DNA of 10,213 nt. Source: Candidatus Zixiibacteriota bacterium (GTDB taxonomy: Bacteria > Blakebacterota > Blakebacteria > Blakebacterales > Blakebacteraceae). The stretch lies in contig JAUVWC010000017.1 of NCBI GenBank assembly GCA_030604325.1, positions 1-10,213 on the forward strand. The letters are read 5' to 3'. Numbering within the stretch: the stretch's first letter is position 1; every line of letters begins with the position of its first letter. This document shows, one piece after another, positions 1 through 7,499 of this stretch. The translations under genes and the position numbers were made by a program. The notes beneath the pieces are model-generated. The model saw only the letters and a program-made list of their open reading frames with translations, was not told where the DNA came from and did not search any database.

Positions 1-174
1 ACGGTCTTGGCCGCTTTCGGAGCGGAATAGGGCCAGCAACAGGTCGAATTCTATCCGCTCGGAGAAACTACCCGGCCCGCCGGGTTCGGCCGGATGGATC
101 GGTCTCTGAACCGCGCACACCGACAGTAGCGCGGATGTGGAAACCAATATCACGAAGTGGGCACAGGCACGCAT
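1..174 (-). CDS. Exported protein of unknown function, 3'-truncated by window edge
   Basis: An ATG at 174-172 opens a frame that stays open to position 1, giving 58 residues. The start lies 14 nt after the lptE stop and behind a very G-rich Shine-Dalgarno tract. The N-terminus MRACAHFVILVSTSALLSVC looks like a short signal peptide. The Cys at residue 20 follows L-S-V, a poor lipobox because the -1 residue is Val, so signal peptidase I cleavage near residues 20-25 is as likely as lipidation. After a Pro/Gly-rich linker comes the segment FDLLLALFRSESGQDR. A phrase of this type occurs near the N-terminus of exported GWxTD-domain proteins of FCB-type bacteria, but the diagnostic motif would lie outside the window, so that identity is a weak guess. 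As the next gene after lptE it is probably co-transcribed and envelope-located. That the frame is a real gene is fairly secure; its function is not. Confidence 0.6.
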   Translation of the reverse strand, partial: MRACAHFVILVSTSALLSVCAVQRPIHPAEPGGPGSFSERIEFDLLLALFRSESGQDR

Positions 175-177
175 GGG

Positions 178-186
178 CTCCCCCCC
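178..186 (-). promoter_or_regulatory. G-tract ribosome binding site of the left-edge gene
   Basis: On the minus strand the 14-nt gap between the lptE stop and the next ATG contains seven consecutive G residues followed by AG, three bases before the ATG. It includes a GGGAG core able to pair with the 16S rRNA 3' end. A run of seven identical bases inside a ribosome binding site is unusual and could be prone to slippage. Confidence 0.5.
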
Positions 187-188
187 TG

Positions 189-725
189 CTACCACCCCGC
201 GACCATACCACTCAGGATTTCTTCGACGACCTGATTTATTGCTTTCCCTAAACTTGCGGCCCGCGCTTCAGGACCCGTGTCTTCGTAGGGAGGCTCTGGG
301 TACAGTGCAGAGCCGAATAACCGCTCAGATTCCCAGAGAACTTCGTCCTTGACCCTGTCCAGGAAACGCACTTCCACACCGATCCTAATGATGAACTGCT
401 TGACCTTCTCTTCCCTGTCGTACTCGTACGACTCCTCCGCGTAGGTACGCACCGTCCCCACCAGTACGCTGGTGGCATCTGCTTCATCGGTTACGATACG
501 CAGCGTACCATCTTTTACCAGGGCGGTGACTAGCTGATCGGTTATCTCCTCAGCGATCCCAAACTCGCTGGTCTCGTTGGCCAGCAGAGGCACAGCCACC
601 GTTTTAATATGAGAAGGCAGTCCGGAGCTGAAGGAATAGGCACATCCGCCCACACCAAGCAGCAGTAGACATGGTATTAGGAGTTTGTGCGTAAAAGATT
701 CGTTTCTATGAACTGACCCAGACAT
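189..725 (-). CDS. lptE: LptE-type outer-membrane LPS-assembly lipoprotein
   Basis: The 178-residue product begins with a basic stretch, a hydrophobic segment (residues 15-25) and the lipobox V-G-G-C with Cys28 as the predicted lipidated residue, so it should be sorted to the outer membrane. Mature residues 28-38 (CAYSFSSGLPS) followed by IKTVAVPLLANET are typical of the LptE family. In that family the protein plugs and assembles the LptD barrel that delivers lipopolysaccharide to the cell surface. The rest is a compact alpha/beta domain with E/K-rich strands around residues 95-130. The ATG at 725 follows a strong GGGGGAGG sequence, though only 3 nt separate the two; no better in-frame start is seen. 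The stop is TAG. The start would overlap the ancestral end of dnaE by 20 nt, which supports translational coupling. The family call rests on N-terminal motif resemblance and context; a generic lipoprotein is the alternative. Confidence 0.75.
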   Translation of the reverse strand: MSGSVHRNESFTHKLLIPCLLLLGVGGCAYSFSSGLPSHIKTVAVPLLANETSEFGIAEEITDQLVTALVKDGTLRIVTDEADATSVLVGTVRTYAEESYEYDREEKVKQFIIRIGVEVRFLDRVKDEVLWESERLFGSALYPEPPYEDTGPEARAASLGKAINQVVEEILSGMVAGW

Positions 726-840
726 TTTCCTCCCCCAGTATCGCTTTCAGCTCCTCCAGAACACTGCCGTCCGGATCAATAGTCAGACGGTCGGCCCGCA
801 GCCGCAGTGGAGGACCTTCTTCAGCGTGTTCGACATGCAA
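706..840 (-). other. Orphaned in-frame C-terminal tail of dnaE downstream of an amber codon
   Basis: Reading on in the dnaE frame past the TAG at 843-841 gives 44 further sense codons and then a TAG at 708-706. The translation begins LHVEHAEEGPPLRLRADR and ends LEELKAILGEENVWVSS. This has the form of the usual last segment of bacterial DnaE: a beta strand after PV, then a strand pair, then an acidic helix ending with a short hydrophobic tail. Restoring the amber position to a sense codon would give 1146 residues, a normal DnaE length, and a 20-nt overlap with lptE like the tight junctions upstream. The segment has no plausible start of its own except the TTG directly after the amber codon. 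It is therefore best read as the severed or read-through end of DnaE rather than an independent gene. Confidence 0.85.
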
Positions 841-3800
841 CTATACGGGAATGCTTCCGGGGTGCTTCTCCAATACTTCACAGGCCTGGCCTGCCAGCTC
901 GGACCCTTCAGCCGTAACCAGCAACAGGTGCAGCTTGGAGGTGAGGCGCCGGCGAGCATCAGCCAGTGGAATGAATTCCTCGGCCACCACCTTGGACACC
1001 TCCCCCTCCCGTTTTGACACACGACCCTTCAGCAACACCATATTATCTTCCCGCAGCATCTCCGCATGCTGTTCGTACGGTTCGCTGAAGACTATGACTT
1101 CAGCTGAACCGGTGAAATCTTCCAGGGTAACAAATGCAAGTGGATTCCCCCGTTTGTCTACTTTTCTGCTCAGCGAGGCAATCACTCCGGCGACGACCAC
1201 GGCACTATTGTCGACATTTTGATCGAGCTCACCCAGTCCGGTGCTGGTGAAAGCATTCACTTCGTCACGGTAGCGTTCCATGGGGTGCCCGGACACGTAG
1301 AAACCGAGTGCTTCCTTTTCGCGAGCCAGCATCTCATGAACGCTCCATTCAGGTACATCGGGCAGCCCTGTATCAGCGACCTTCAGGACCGTCTCGCCCT
1401 CACCGGCATCGAACAGGCTCACCTGACCCCGCTCCCGATCCGCCTGCCGACGCTGGGCTCCCTCAACCTCCCGGCTGAGGGCAGCCATCAACTGTGCTCG
1501 ATGTCCGCCAAACCGCTCACAGGTTCCGGCGGCGATCAGACTCTCCAATACCCGCCGGTTTACGCTCTTCAGGTCGACTCGCTCCAGGAAGTCGGACAGG
1601 TCCATGAAAGGACCTCCCTCCTCACGAGCGTTAAGGATGGCCTCGATCGCCGCATGCCCGACGTTCTTCACCGCTCCCAGCCCGAAGTGAATGACTTCAT
1701 CTGCGGTTACTGTGAATTTCTCCGCCGATTCGTTGAGATCGGGTGGTGAGACCTGCAGTCCGAGACGGCGACACTCTTCGATCAGGATGACCACCCGGTC
1801 GGAGTTGCTCATTTCGCTCGACAGAGTGGCCGCCATGAATTCAGCTGGATACCGGGCTTTCAGGTATCCTGTCTGATATGCGACCAGCGCGTAGCAGGCC
1901 GAGTGACTCCGGTTGAATCCGTAGCCAGCGAAATAGGCCATCTGTTCGAAGATGTTCTCGGCGGCCGTGCGGTCAATCCCCCGCTCCATCGCCCCTGAAA
2001 CCAGCTTCTCCCGCTGCTCCTCCATCACCTCCGCCTTCTTCTTCCCCATCGCCCGCCGCAGAAGGTCTGCCTCACCGAGAGTGAATCCCGCCAGCTCGGA
2101 GGCGATGCGCATTACCTGCTCCTGGTAGACGATGATTCCGTAGGTGGACTTCAGAATCGGCTCCAGGGCGGGATGATCATAGACGATGCGCCGGCGGCCG
2201 TGTTTACGGTCGATGAAATCATCCACCATCCTGGCACCCAGGGGACCAGGCCGGTAGAGAGCGTTCATGGCGATCAGGTCTTCCAGCGAGCTGGGGCGGA
2301 GTTTGCGCAGGTAGTCGCGCATTCCTGTCGATTCGAACTGGAAGATGCCTATCGTCTCCCCTCGGCTGAACAGCTTGTAGGTGGCTTCATCATCGAGGGG
2401 GAGATTCTCCAGGTCCAGCTTCACGCCGTGACTCTTTTCCACCAGCTCGGCGGCATCGTGCAGCACCGTCAGCGTGCGTAGTCCCAGGAAGTCCACTTTC
2501 AGCAGTCCTACCTGTTCCACATGGTTCATGCTGTACTGGGTTGTGATCTCACCCCTCGAGCCCTTGTAGAGTGGCACGTAGTCGGCAAGAGGCCCCGGGG
2601 CGATGACCACACCGGCGGCATGGGTCGAGGCATGCCGGGCCAGACCCTCCAACAGCCGGGCATGCTCGAACAGCTTCCGGTACTTCTCCTCTGCTTCCAT
2701 CAATTCCTGGAGGGCGGGTTCCTGCCGCAATGCATCCTCCAGCTTGATGCCCAGCTCCTCAGGAACCAGCTTGGCCAGCCGGTCCACCTCGCTGTACGGC
2801 AGACCCATTACCCGCCCCACATCACGTACCGCCGCCCGTGCGGCCATGGTCCCGAAAGTGATGATCTGGGCCACGCTCTCCTCGCCATACTTCTCCACGA
2901 CGTAGCGGATGATCTCTCCGCGGCGTTCGTAGCAGAAGTCTATATCGATATCGGGCATGCTGATCCGCTCAGGATTTAGGAACCGCTCGAAGAGCAGATC
3001 ATATTCGATCGGATCGATGTTGGTGATGCCGAGGCAGTAGGAGACGAGACTCCCCGCTGCCGAGCCGCGGCCGGGGCCGACCGGTATGCCGATCGCGCGC
3101 GCCTGGCGGGTGAAGTCGGCCACTATGAGGAAGTAGCCTGCGAAACCCATCTGCTCGATCGTATCGAGCTCGTACTCCAGGCGCTCCTCCAGTTCGGCAG
3201 AAATAGATGGATACCGGTCCTGTGCACCTTCATAAGTGACATTGCGTAGGTAGCTGGAAAGCGTCTTGAATTCTCTGGGAAGCGGGTAGTTGGGGAGGTG
3301 CATCTCCCCGAACTCCATCAGCACATTACAGCGCTTGGCAATCTTCGCCGTATTATCCAGCGCCTCCGGAAGCCCGGCGAAGAGACCGGCCATTTCCTCC
3401 TGCGTACGGAAGAAGAGTTGTCTGTTGGAATGGAGCCGGTCGGGATCGTTGAGGGTCTTGCCCGTCTGTACGCAGAGCAGAACCTCGTGGCTCTCGGCGT
3501 GTTCGGGCTTCATGAAATGGACGTCATTGGTGGCAACCAGCGGGATGTCCAGCTCGCGGGAGAGGGAAATCATGGCATCGATGTTTGCCTTCTCCTCTTC
3601 GATGTCGTGATTCTGAATCTCGAGGTAGAAGTTCCCCTCTCCGAAGATCTCCTGGTATTCGAGAGCCGCCCTCTTCGCTTCTGCAGGTCGCCGGTTCACG
3701 TTGTTAATAGCAATTTCACCCTTAAGGCAGGCCGAGCAGGCGATCAATCCCTCGCCGTACTCACGCAGCAGGGCTTTGTCCACACGGGGCTTGTAATAGA

Positions 3801-4146
3801 ATCCCTCCAGGAAGCCGAGACTGGCCAGCTTCATGAGGTTCCGGTACCCGTTGAAGTCGCGGGCGAGCAGAATCAGGTGATAGGCGCTTTCACCCTGGTG
3901 AGGACGCCTGTCCCGGCGGTCGCCAGGCGCTACATATACTTCACAGCCGATGATCGGCTTGATGCCGGCGGCGATGGCGTTCTGGTAGAACTCGATGGCG
4001 CCGAATAGAGTACCGTGATCGGTGAGCGCCAGGGCGTCCATGCCGAGCCTCCTCGCCTCGGCCACCATATCTCTTGTCCGGCACGCACCGTCAAGCAGGC
4101 TGTATTCGCTGTGGTTGTGGAGGTGAACAAAGGATGGTTTGCTCAC
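841..4146 (-). CDS. dnaE: DNA polymerase III alpha subunit, closed early by an in-frame TAG
   Basis: This is the catalytic subunit of the replicative polymerase. The 1101-residue frame starts with GTG two bases after the murA TAA; a GGGAGA inside murA can serve as ribosome binding site. Domains in order: PHP domain (about 1-275) with HLHNHSEYS at 8-16, TDHG at 42-45, Glu69 and DVH at 208-210; palm with GPGRGSAAGS at 357-366, PDIDIDF at 398-404 (catalytic Asp401 and Asp403, same numbers as E. coli) and KVDFLGL with the third Asp at 552; fingers with YRPGP at 631-635 and VYQEQVMRIA around 673-682; beta-clamp peptide QVSLF at 908-912; OB fold about 980-1060. The protein then reaches HPGSIPV and stops at a TAG, although homologous sequence continues for 44 codons. 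In E. coli the extreme C-terminus contributes to tau binding, so the short form may be impaired in holoenzyme assembly. Identity is certain; the natural end is not. Confidence 0.97.
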   Translation of the reverse strand: MSKPSFVHLHNHSEYSLLDGACRTRDMVAEARRLGMDALALTDHGTLFGAIEFYQNAIAAGIKPIIGCEVYVAPGDRRDRRPHQGESAYHLILLARDFNGYRNLMKLASLGFLEGFYYKPRVDKALLREYGEGLIACSACLKGEIAINNVNRRPAEAKRAALEYQEIFGEGNFYLEIQNHDIEEEKANIDAMISLSRELDIPLVATNDVHFMKPEHAESHEVLLCVQTGKTLNDPDRLHSNRQLFFRTQEEMAGLFAGLPEALDNTAKIAKRCNVLMEFGEMHLPNYPLPREFKTLSSYLRNVTYEGAQDRYPSISAELEERLEYELDTIEQMGFAGYFLIVADFTRQARAIGIPVGPGRGSAAGSLVSYCLGITNIDPIEYDLLFERFLNPERISMPDIDIDFCYERRGEIIRYVVEKYGEESVAQIITFGTMAARAAVRDVGRVMGLPYSEVDRLAKLVPEELGIKLEDALRQEPALQELMEAEEKYRKLFEHARLLEGLARHASTHAAGVVIAPGPLADYVPLYKGSRGEITTQYSMNHVEQVGLLKVDFLGLRTLTVLHDAAELVEKSHGVKLDLENLPLDDEATYKLFSRGETIGIFQFESTGMRDYLRKLRPSSLEDLIAMNALYRPGPLGARMVDDFIDRKHGRRRIVYDHPALEPILKSTYGIIVYQEQVMRIASELAGFTLGEADLLRRAMGKKKAEVMEEQREKLVSGAMERGIDRTAAENIFEQMAYFAGYGFNRSHSACYALVAYQTGYLKARYPAEFMAATLSSEMSNSDRVVILIEECRRLGLQVSPPDLNESAEKFTVTADEVIHFGLGAVKNVGHAAIEAILNAREEGGPFMDLSDFLERVDLKSVNRRVLESLIAAGTCERFGGHRAQLMAALSREVEGAQRRQADRERGQVSLFDAGEGETVLKVADTGLPDVPEWSVHEMLAREKEALGFYVSGHPMERYRDEVNAFTSTGLGELDQNVDNSAVVVAGVIASLSRKVDKRGNPLAFVTLEDFTGSAEVIVFSEPYEQHAEMLREDNMVLLKGRVSKREGEVSKVVAEEFIPLADARRRLTSKLHLLLVTAEGSELAGQACEVLEKHPGSIPV

Positions 4147-4148
4147 GG

Positions 4149-5432
4149 TTAGCTGCTCTCCCGAACGGTATCTAGTCCCTCCCGGATTATGTCCGCACCC
4201 AGCAGTCGCAGGCGTTCCTCCAGGCGCTCATGTCCACGGTCGATATGGTATACACGGTTTACGACCGATTCACCCTCGGCAGCCAGGCATGCAAGTACTA
4301 GTCCCGCCCCGGCACGGATGTCGCTCGCCATGACCGATGCCCCGGATAGACGTTCCACTCCTATCACGGTTGCCTCGTCCCCAGCCGTGTTGATTTCGGC
4401 ACCCAGACGGACCAGTTCGGCTACGTGCAGGAAGCGATCCTCAAAAACGGTTTCATGTATGACGCTCGTGCCATCCGCCAGGCTGGCCAGAGCCATGATT
4501 GCCGCCTGCAGGTCGGTGGGAAAACCCGGATAGGGGTAGGTTACGACCGAGCCCGTCTGCGGGCGGCCCGACAGCGACGCTGTCATAGTGTCGGCCTTAA
4601 CGGCGATATCCACACCCATTTCCTTCAGCTTGGCAATCACCAGTCCCATGTCGCCGGGCCGCGCCCCCGTTACTGTGACCCGCCCTCCGGTGATGGCGCC
4701 GGCGATGAGGAAGGTCCCCGCCTCCAGACGGTCGGGCATGACGGTGTGATCGAGGGGTTTCAGGGCGGTAACCCCTTCAACTGCAACCTCACTGCTTCCG
4801 GCACCGCTGATCCGGGCTCCGGCGGCATTAAGCGCTCGTGCCAGATCCACAACCTCCGGATCGCAGGCTGCGTTCACAATGTTGGTGGTTCCCTCCGCCA
4901 GCACCGCACCCATGATCACGTTCTCCGTGCCGGTATGACTCGGGCGATCGAAGAAGATGTTTGCCCCCCGCAGGGGATCTGCTACGGCTACGATGTAACC
5001 CCCCTCATCCACGACCTGCGTTCCCATGGCCTGGAAAGCGCGGCGGTGCAGGTCTACCGGGCGTGGTCCGATCGCACACCCTCCCGGCAGGCTGATCCGC
5101 GCCTTTCCCAGCCGTCCTAGCAGCGGCCCCATAACCATGAACGAGGCCCGCATCTGCTGCACCAGCTCGTACGGAGCCTCACAGCTGCCTAGGCGGCTAG
5201 CGTCCAATCTAGCAGTAGAAGTCCCGGCATCGAAATCCACCTCCACACCCAGGTGCTCAAGAACATGCAGGCAGGTATATACATCTTTCAGATTGGGAAC
5301 GTTGCGAACGACACTCTCGCCTTCTTCGACGAGAAGTGCAGCAATCAATATCGGCAGGGCCGAGTTTTTAGCTCCACGGACGGCAACCTCGCCTTCCAGC
5401 GGGTTCCCTCCGTGTATCTCAAATATATCCAT
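4149..5432 (-). CDS. murA: UDP-N-acetylglucosamine 1-carboxyvinyltransferase
   Basis: MurA carries out the first committed step of peptidoglycan synthesis in the cytoplasm, transferring enolpyruvate from phosphoenolpyruvate to UDP-GlcNAc. The 427-residue protein is of usual length and has the family landmarks: RGAKNSALP at 19-27 with Lys22 and Asn23 (same numbers as E. coli), the catalytic loop PGGCAIGPRPVDLH with Cys119 (equivalent to E. coli Cys115), FPTDLQA with Asp307 as the probable catalytic base, DIRAGAGLV with Arg373, and HIDRG with Arg399. The catalytic residue is Cys rather than Asp, the form normally inactivated by fosfomycin. The ATG at 5432 shares its A with the TGA of prmC, so coupled translation is likely; the nearby Shine-Dalgarno (AGG) is weak, which fits coupling. 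It ends in TAA two bases before dnaE. Nothing looks damaged. Confidence 0.97.
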   Translation of the reverse strand: MDIFEIHGGNPLEGEVAVRGAKNSALPILIAALLVEEGESVVRNVPNLKDVYTCLHVLEHLGVEVDFDAGTSTARLDASRLGSCEAPYELVQQMRASFMVMGPLLGRLGKARISLPGGCAIGPRPVDLHRRAFQAMGTQVVDEGGYIVAVADPLRGANIFFDRPSHTGTENVIMGAVLAEGTTNIVNAACDPEVVDLARALNAAGARISGAGSSEVAVEGVTALKPLDHTVMPDRLEAGTFLIAGAITGGRVTVTGARPGDMGLVIAKLKEMGVDIAVKADTMTASLSGRPQTGSVVTYPYPGFPTDLQAAIMALASLADGTSVIHETVFEDRFLHVAELVRLGAEINTAGDEATVIGVERLSGASVMASDIRAGAGLVLACLAAEGESVVNRVYHIDRGHERLEERLRLLGADIIREGLDTVRESS

Positions 5433-6313
5433 CAGTGTGAGACCTGCGGTTGACGGGCAATCAGGTAGCGTGGTCTGCCCGACATATCGGGAGCCACCCG
5501 GATATCAACCAATCCGGCAACATTGGCCCGGCCCGTTGCAGCATCCCCTTGGGTCTGGCCGATCTCTATCGCCACGAGCCCACCGGGTTTGACCCGCATC
5601 GATGCTCCATCCAGCAGCGGCCCGATCACCTCCAGGCCTTCCGGTCCTGCGACCAGAGCTCCACGAGGCTCGAAATTCCGGATCTCGGGCGGCAGCTGTT
5701 CCCACTCCTCCTCGGTGACGTAGGGAGGGTTGCTGATCATCAGATCGAGCGGCTGTAGCAGGCGCCAGAACTCCAGCTTGGTCACATCAGCCTCCAGCCA
5801 CTGGATATGCCGTAGGTCGTACCGCAGTGCATTCTCACACGCCAGCTCCAGCGCCGCCGGGCTGTTATCGGCCGCCAGAACAGTCCATGAGGGACACTCC
5901 ATGGCCAGTGAGAGAGCAATGGGTCCGCAGCCGGCACCCGCATCCAGAGCTACCGCTTGCTGATTCGATCCCATCAACCGCATGACAACTTCGACAAGCC
6001 CTTCCGTTTCCGGCCGCGGAATCAAAGACCGGCGATCTACATTCAAGGTCAGCAACCGGAAGGCGGCTTCGCCGGTAATATACTGTAGGGGTTCTCCCCC
6101 GAGGCGCCGTTGCACGAAAGACTCCAGCTGTTCACTCTCCTCCGGGCTCAGGTCGCGCTCTTCCTGGTATATAGCTTGCCTGTGTTTCGCCCCGACTGCG
6201 GCTTGGAGCAGACCCTCCGCTTCTGTTTGAGGAGCCTCTATCCCCACTTCTGACAGGCGCTCGGCTACCTCTTCCAGCCGATGCCTCAAGCATACCGATA
6301 CGACACCGGTCAC
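5432..6313 (-). CDS. prmC: Release-factor glutamine N5-methyltransferase
   Basis: PrmC methylates the Gln of the GGQ motif in peptide-chain release factors using S-adenosylmethionine, raising termination efficiency. The 293-residue protein has a helical N-terminal substrate domain (about 1-85, ending in GEPLQYITGEAAF at 73-85) and LIPRPETE at 97-104. A Rossmann methyltransferase domain follows, with motif I as DAGAGCGPIALSLA at 124-137, an acidic AADNS at 147-151 and the catalytic NPPYV at 195-199. Motif I has AGAGCG where many homologues have LGTGSG, a conservative change. The start is a GTG at 6313 that overlaps the prfA stop as GTGA. AGGGG lies 7 nt upstream within prfA, giving a good ribosome binding site. 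Adjacency to prfA, its substrate gene, matches the common bacterial arrangement and supports PrmC over a generic HemK-like enzyme. Confidence 0.95.
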   Translation of the reverse strand: MTGVVSVCLRHRLEEVAERLSEVGIEAPQTEAEGLLQAAVGAKHRQAIYQEERDLSPEESEQLESFVQRRLGGEPLQYITGEAAFRLLTLNVDRRSLIPRPETEGLVEVVMRLMGSNQQAVALDAGAGCGPIALSLAMECPSWTVLAADNSPAALELACENALRYDLRHIQWLEADVTKLEFWRLLQPLDLMISNPPYVTEEEWEQLPPEIRNFEPRGALVAGPEGLEVIGPLLDGASMRVKPGGLVAIEIGQTQGDAATGRANVAGLVDIRVAPDMSGRPRYLIARQPQVSH

Positions 6314-7395
6314 GACGTCGCCCCTGTCTCTCGAACGAGCTCCCCTTTACCGTAGGCCGCCAAGCGGATCGCTTCCATAACGCCGTCCAGATCCCCGTCC
6401 AGGATTTCCTGAAGGTTGTAGAGGGTGAGCTTGATCCTGTGGTCAGTAAGCCTGTTCTGTGGGAAGTTATAGGTACGGATCTTAGCAGAACGATCTCCAC
6501 CGGCGACCATATTGCGCCTCTCGGCCGCTTCCTCGGCTGCCTGCTCGCCACGCAACCTCTCGAGTAGGCGGGAGCGCAATATCTTCAGCGCCTTCGCCTT
6601 GTTCTTATGCTGGCTTTTCTCGTCCTGACAACTGACAACCAGGCCGGTGGGAAGATGGGTGATCCGTACCGCAGAATCGGTAGTATTCACACTCTGCCCT
6701 CCGGGGCCGGAGGAGCGAAATACATCGACGCGCAGCTCCTCGGGATCCAGCTCCACATCCACCTCCTTCGCTTCGGGGAGAACTACCACCGAGGCCGCGG
6801 ATGTATGCAAGCGGCCCTGGGCTTCGGTCTCCGGCACCCGTTGAACCCGGTGCACACCGCTCTCGAAGCGAAACCTGCCGTAGACATCCTCTCCCGTGAC
6901 GAGGAAAATAACCTCTTTGAATCCCCCCAGGTCGGACGGACTGCTGCTCATCAATTCAACTCCCCATCCCTGTCGCTCCGCATACCGGGAGTACATGCGG
7001 AAGAGGTCGGCGGCAAACAGGCAGGCCTCCTCCCCACCCGTACCCGACCGTATTTCCACAATGGTATTGCGTGAATCGTCGGGATCTCGGGGCACTAAAA
7101 GGCTGTTCAGACTGTGCTGCAGCTGTTCGATCTTCTCTTCGTTTTCACTCAATTCGGCCTTGGCCAGCTCGATGAGCTCCTCGTCACGGCTTGTCTCAAC
7201 GATTTCCTTCGCCTCATGGCGCAGGGACCGTGCGTCTTCCAGTTCCTGCCACAGGCGCACGATCTCATCCACATGGCTGTGTTCACGGGCAAGAGATTGG
7301 AAATACGCCGAGTCAGCTATTACCTGCGGGTCGGCCAGCAGTGTGTACAGTTCTTTCAGGCGGTCCGTTGCTTCTGCCAGCGTAGTGAACGACAT
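6310..7395 (-). CDS. prfA: Peptide chain release factor 1
   Basis: RF1 recognises UAA and UAG and triggers peptide release on the ribosome. With the ATG at 7395 the protein has 361 residues, the usual RF1 length. Visible landmarks: an N-terminal coiled-coil domain (about 1-100), SGTGGEEA at 117-124, the stop-codon-reading tripeptide Pro-Glu-Thr at 188-190 in HRVQRVPETE (RF1 type PxT, not the RF2 SPF), and SSGPGGQSVN with catalytic Gln234 in the GGQ motif. SQHKNKAKALKIL and RIKLTLYNL follow near the C-terminus. A TTG 33 nt further upstream is in frame, but its extra residues MLAAPCRREQD do not resemble RF1, so the ATG is preferred. Its Shine-Dalgarno is modest (AGAAGAG about 9 nt upstream). 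The gene overlaps prmC by 4 nt. Presence of RF1 means UAG should act as a stop in this organism. Confidence 0.96.
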   Translation of the reverse strand: MSFTTLAEATDRLKELYTLLADPQVIADSAYFQSLAREHSHVDEIVRLWQELEDARSLRHEAKEIVETSRDEELIELAKAELSENEEKIEQLQHSLNSLLVPRDPDDSRNTIVEIRSGTGGEEACLFAADLFRMYSRYAERQGWGVELMSSSPSDLGGFKEVIFLVTGEDVYGRFRFESGVHRVQRVPETEAQGRLHTSAASVVVLPEAKEVDVELDPEELRVDVFRSSGPGGQSVNTTDSAVRITHLPTGLVVSCQDEKSQHKNKAKALKILRSRLLERLRGEQAAEEAAERRNMVAGGDRSAKIRTYNFPQNRLTDHRIKLTLYNLQEILDGDLDGVMEAIRLAAYGKGELVRETGATS

Positions 7396-7464
7396 ATCCT
7401 GTTCTCTTCTGCACGGGGCTGCCAACAAAACGGGCGATGTGCCGCTTCACGCATCTGCGCAGCA

Positions 7465-7498
7465 GCCCACCACCCGGCAGCGGTGTCCCGAGGTGGGC
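7465..7498 (-). other. Hairpin in the rpmE-prfA gap
   Basis: The 104-nt gap 7396-7499 opens, one base after the rpmE stop, with a perfect 7-bp inverted repeat (GCCCACC at 7498-7492 and GGTGGGC at 7471-7465 on the minus strand) enclosing a 20-nt loop. No U-run follows directly; a TTTT lies about 35 nt downstream after a much weaker GGC/GCC stem. It could be an RNA processing site or partial attenuator separating rpmE from prfA. It does not qualify as a clear intrinsic terminator. Confidence 0.35.
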
Positions 7499-7499
7499 C

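Noticed and set aside
841..843. UAG reassigned to an amino acid (alternative code or pyrrolysine)
   Set aside because: RF1 with a normal PxT motif is encoded in the window, and TAG ends rho and lptE at family-typical positions. Pyrrolysine is not expected in DnaE.
783..1022. Separate 79-codon minus-strand gene between lptE and dnaE
   Set aside because: It is in another frame over the dnaE end, while the dnaE frame itself carries the conserved tail through this stretch.
3298..4008. Long plus-strand open frame opposite dnaE (236 codons)
   Set aside because: It lies wholly antisense to the conserved PHP region of dnaE, its translation shows no domain, and such frames are expected opposite GC-rich genes.
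5066..5110. Fosfomycin-resistant MurA variant
   Set aside because: The catalytic loop has Cys119, the usual fosfomycin-sensitive residue, not Asp.
4425..5120. Plus-strand open frame of 231 codons
   Set aside because: Antisense to murA with no recognisable motif or ribosome binding site.
7396..7428. TTG start giving RF1 an 11-residue N-terminal extension
   Set aside because: The extension does not resemble RF1, and the ATG at 7395 yields the standard length.
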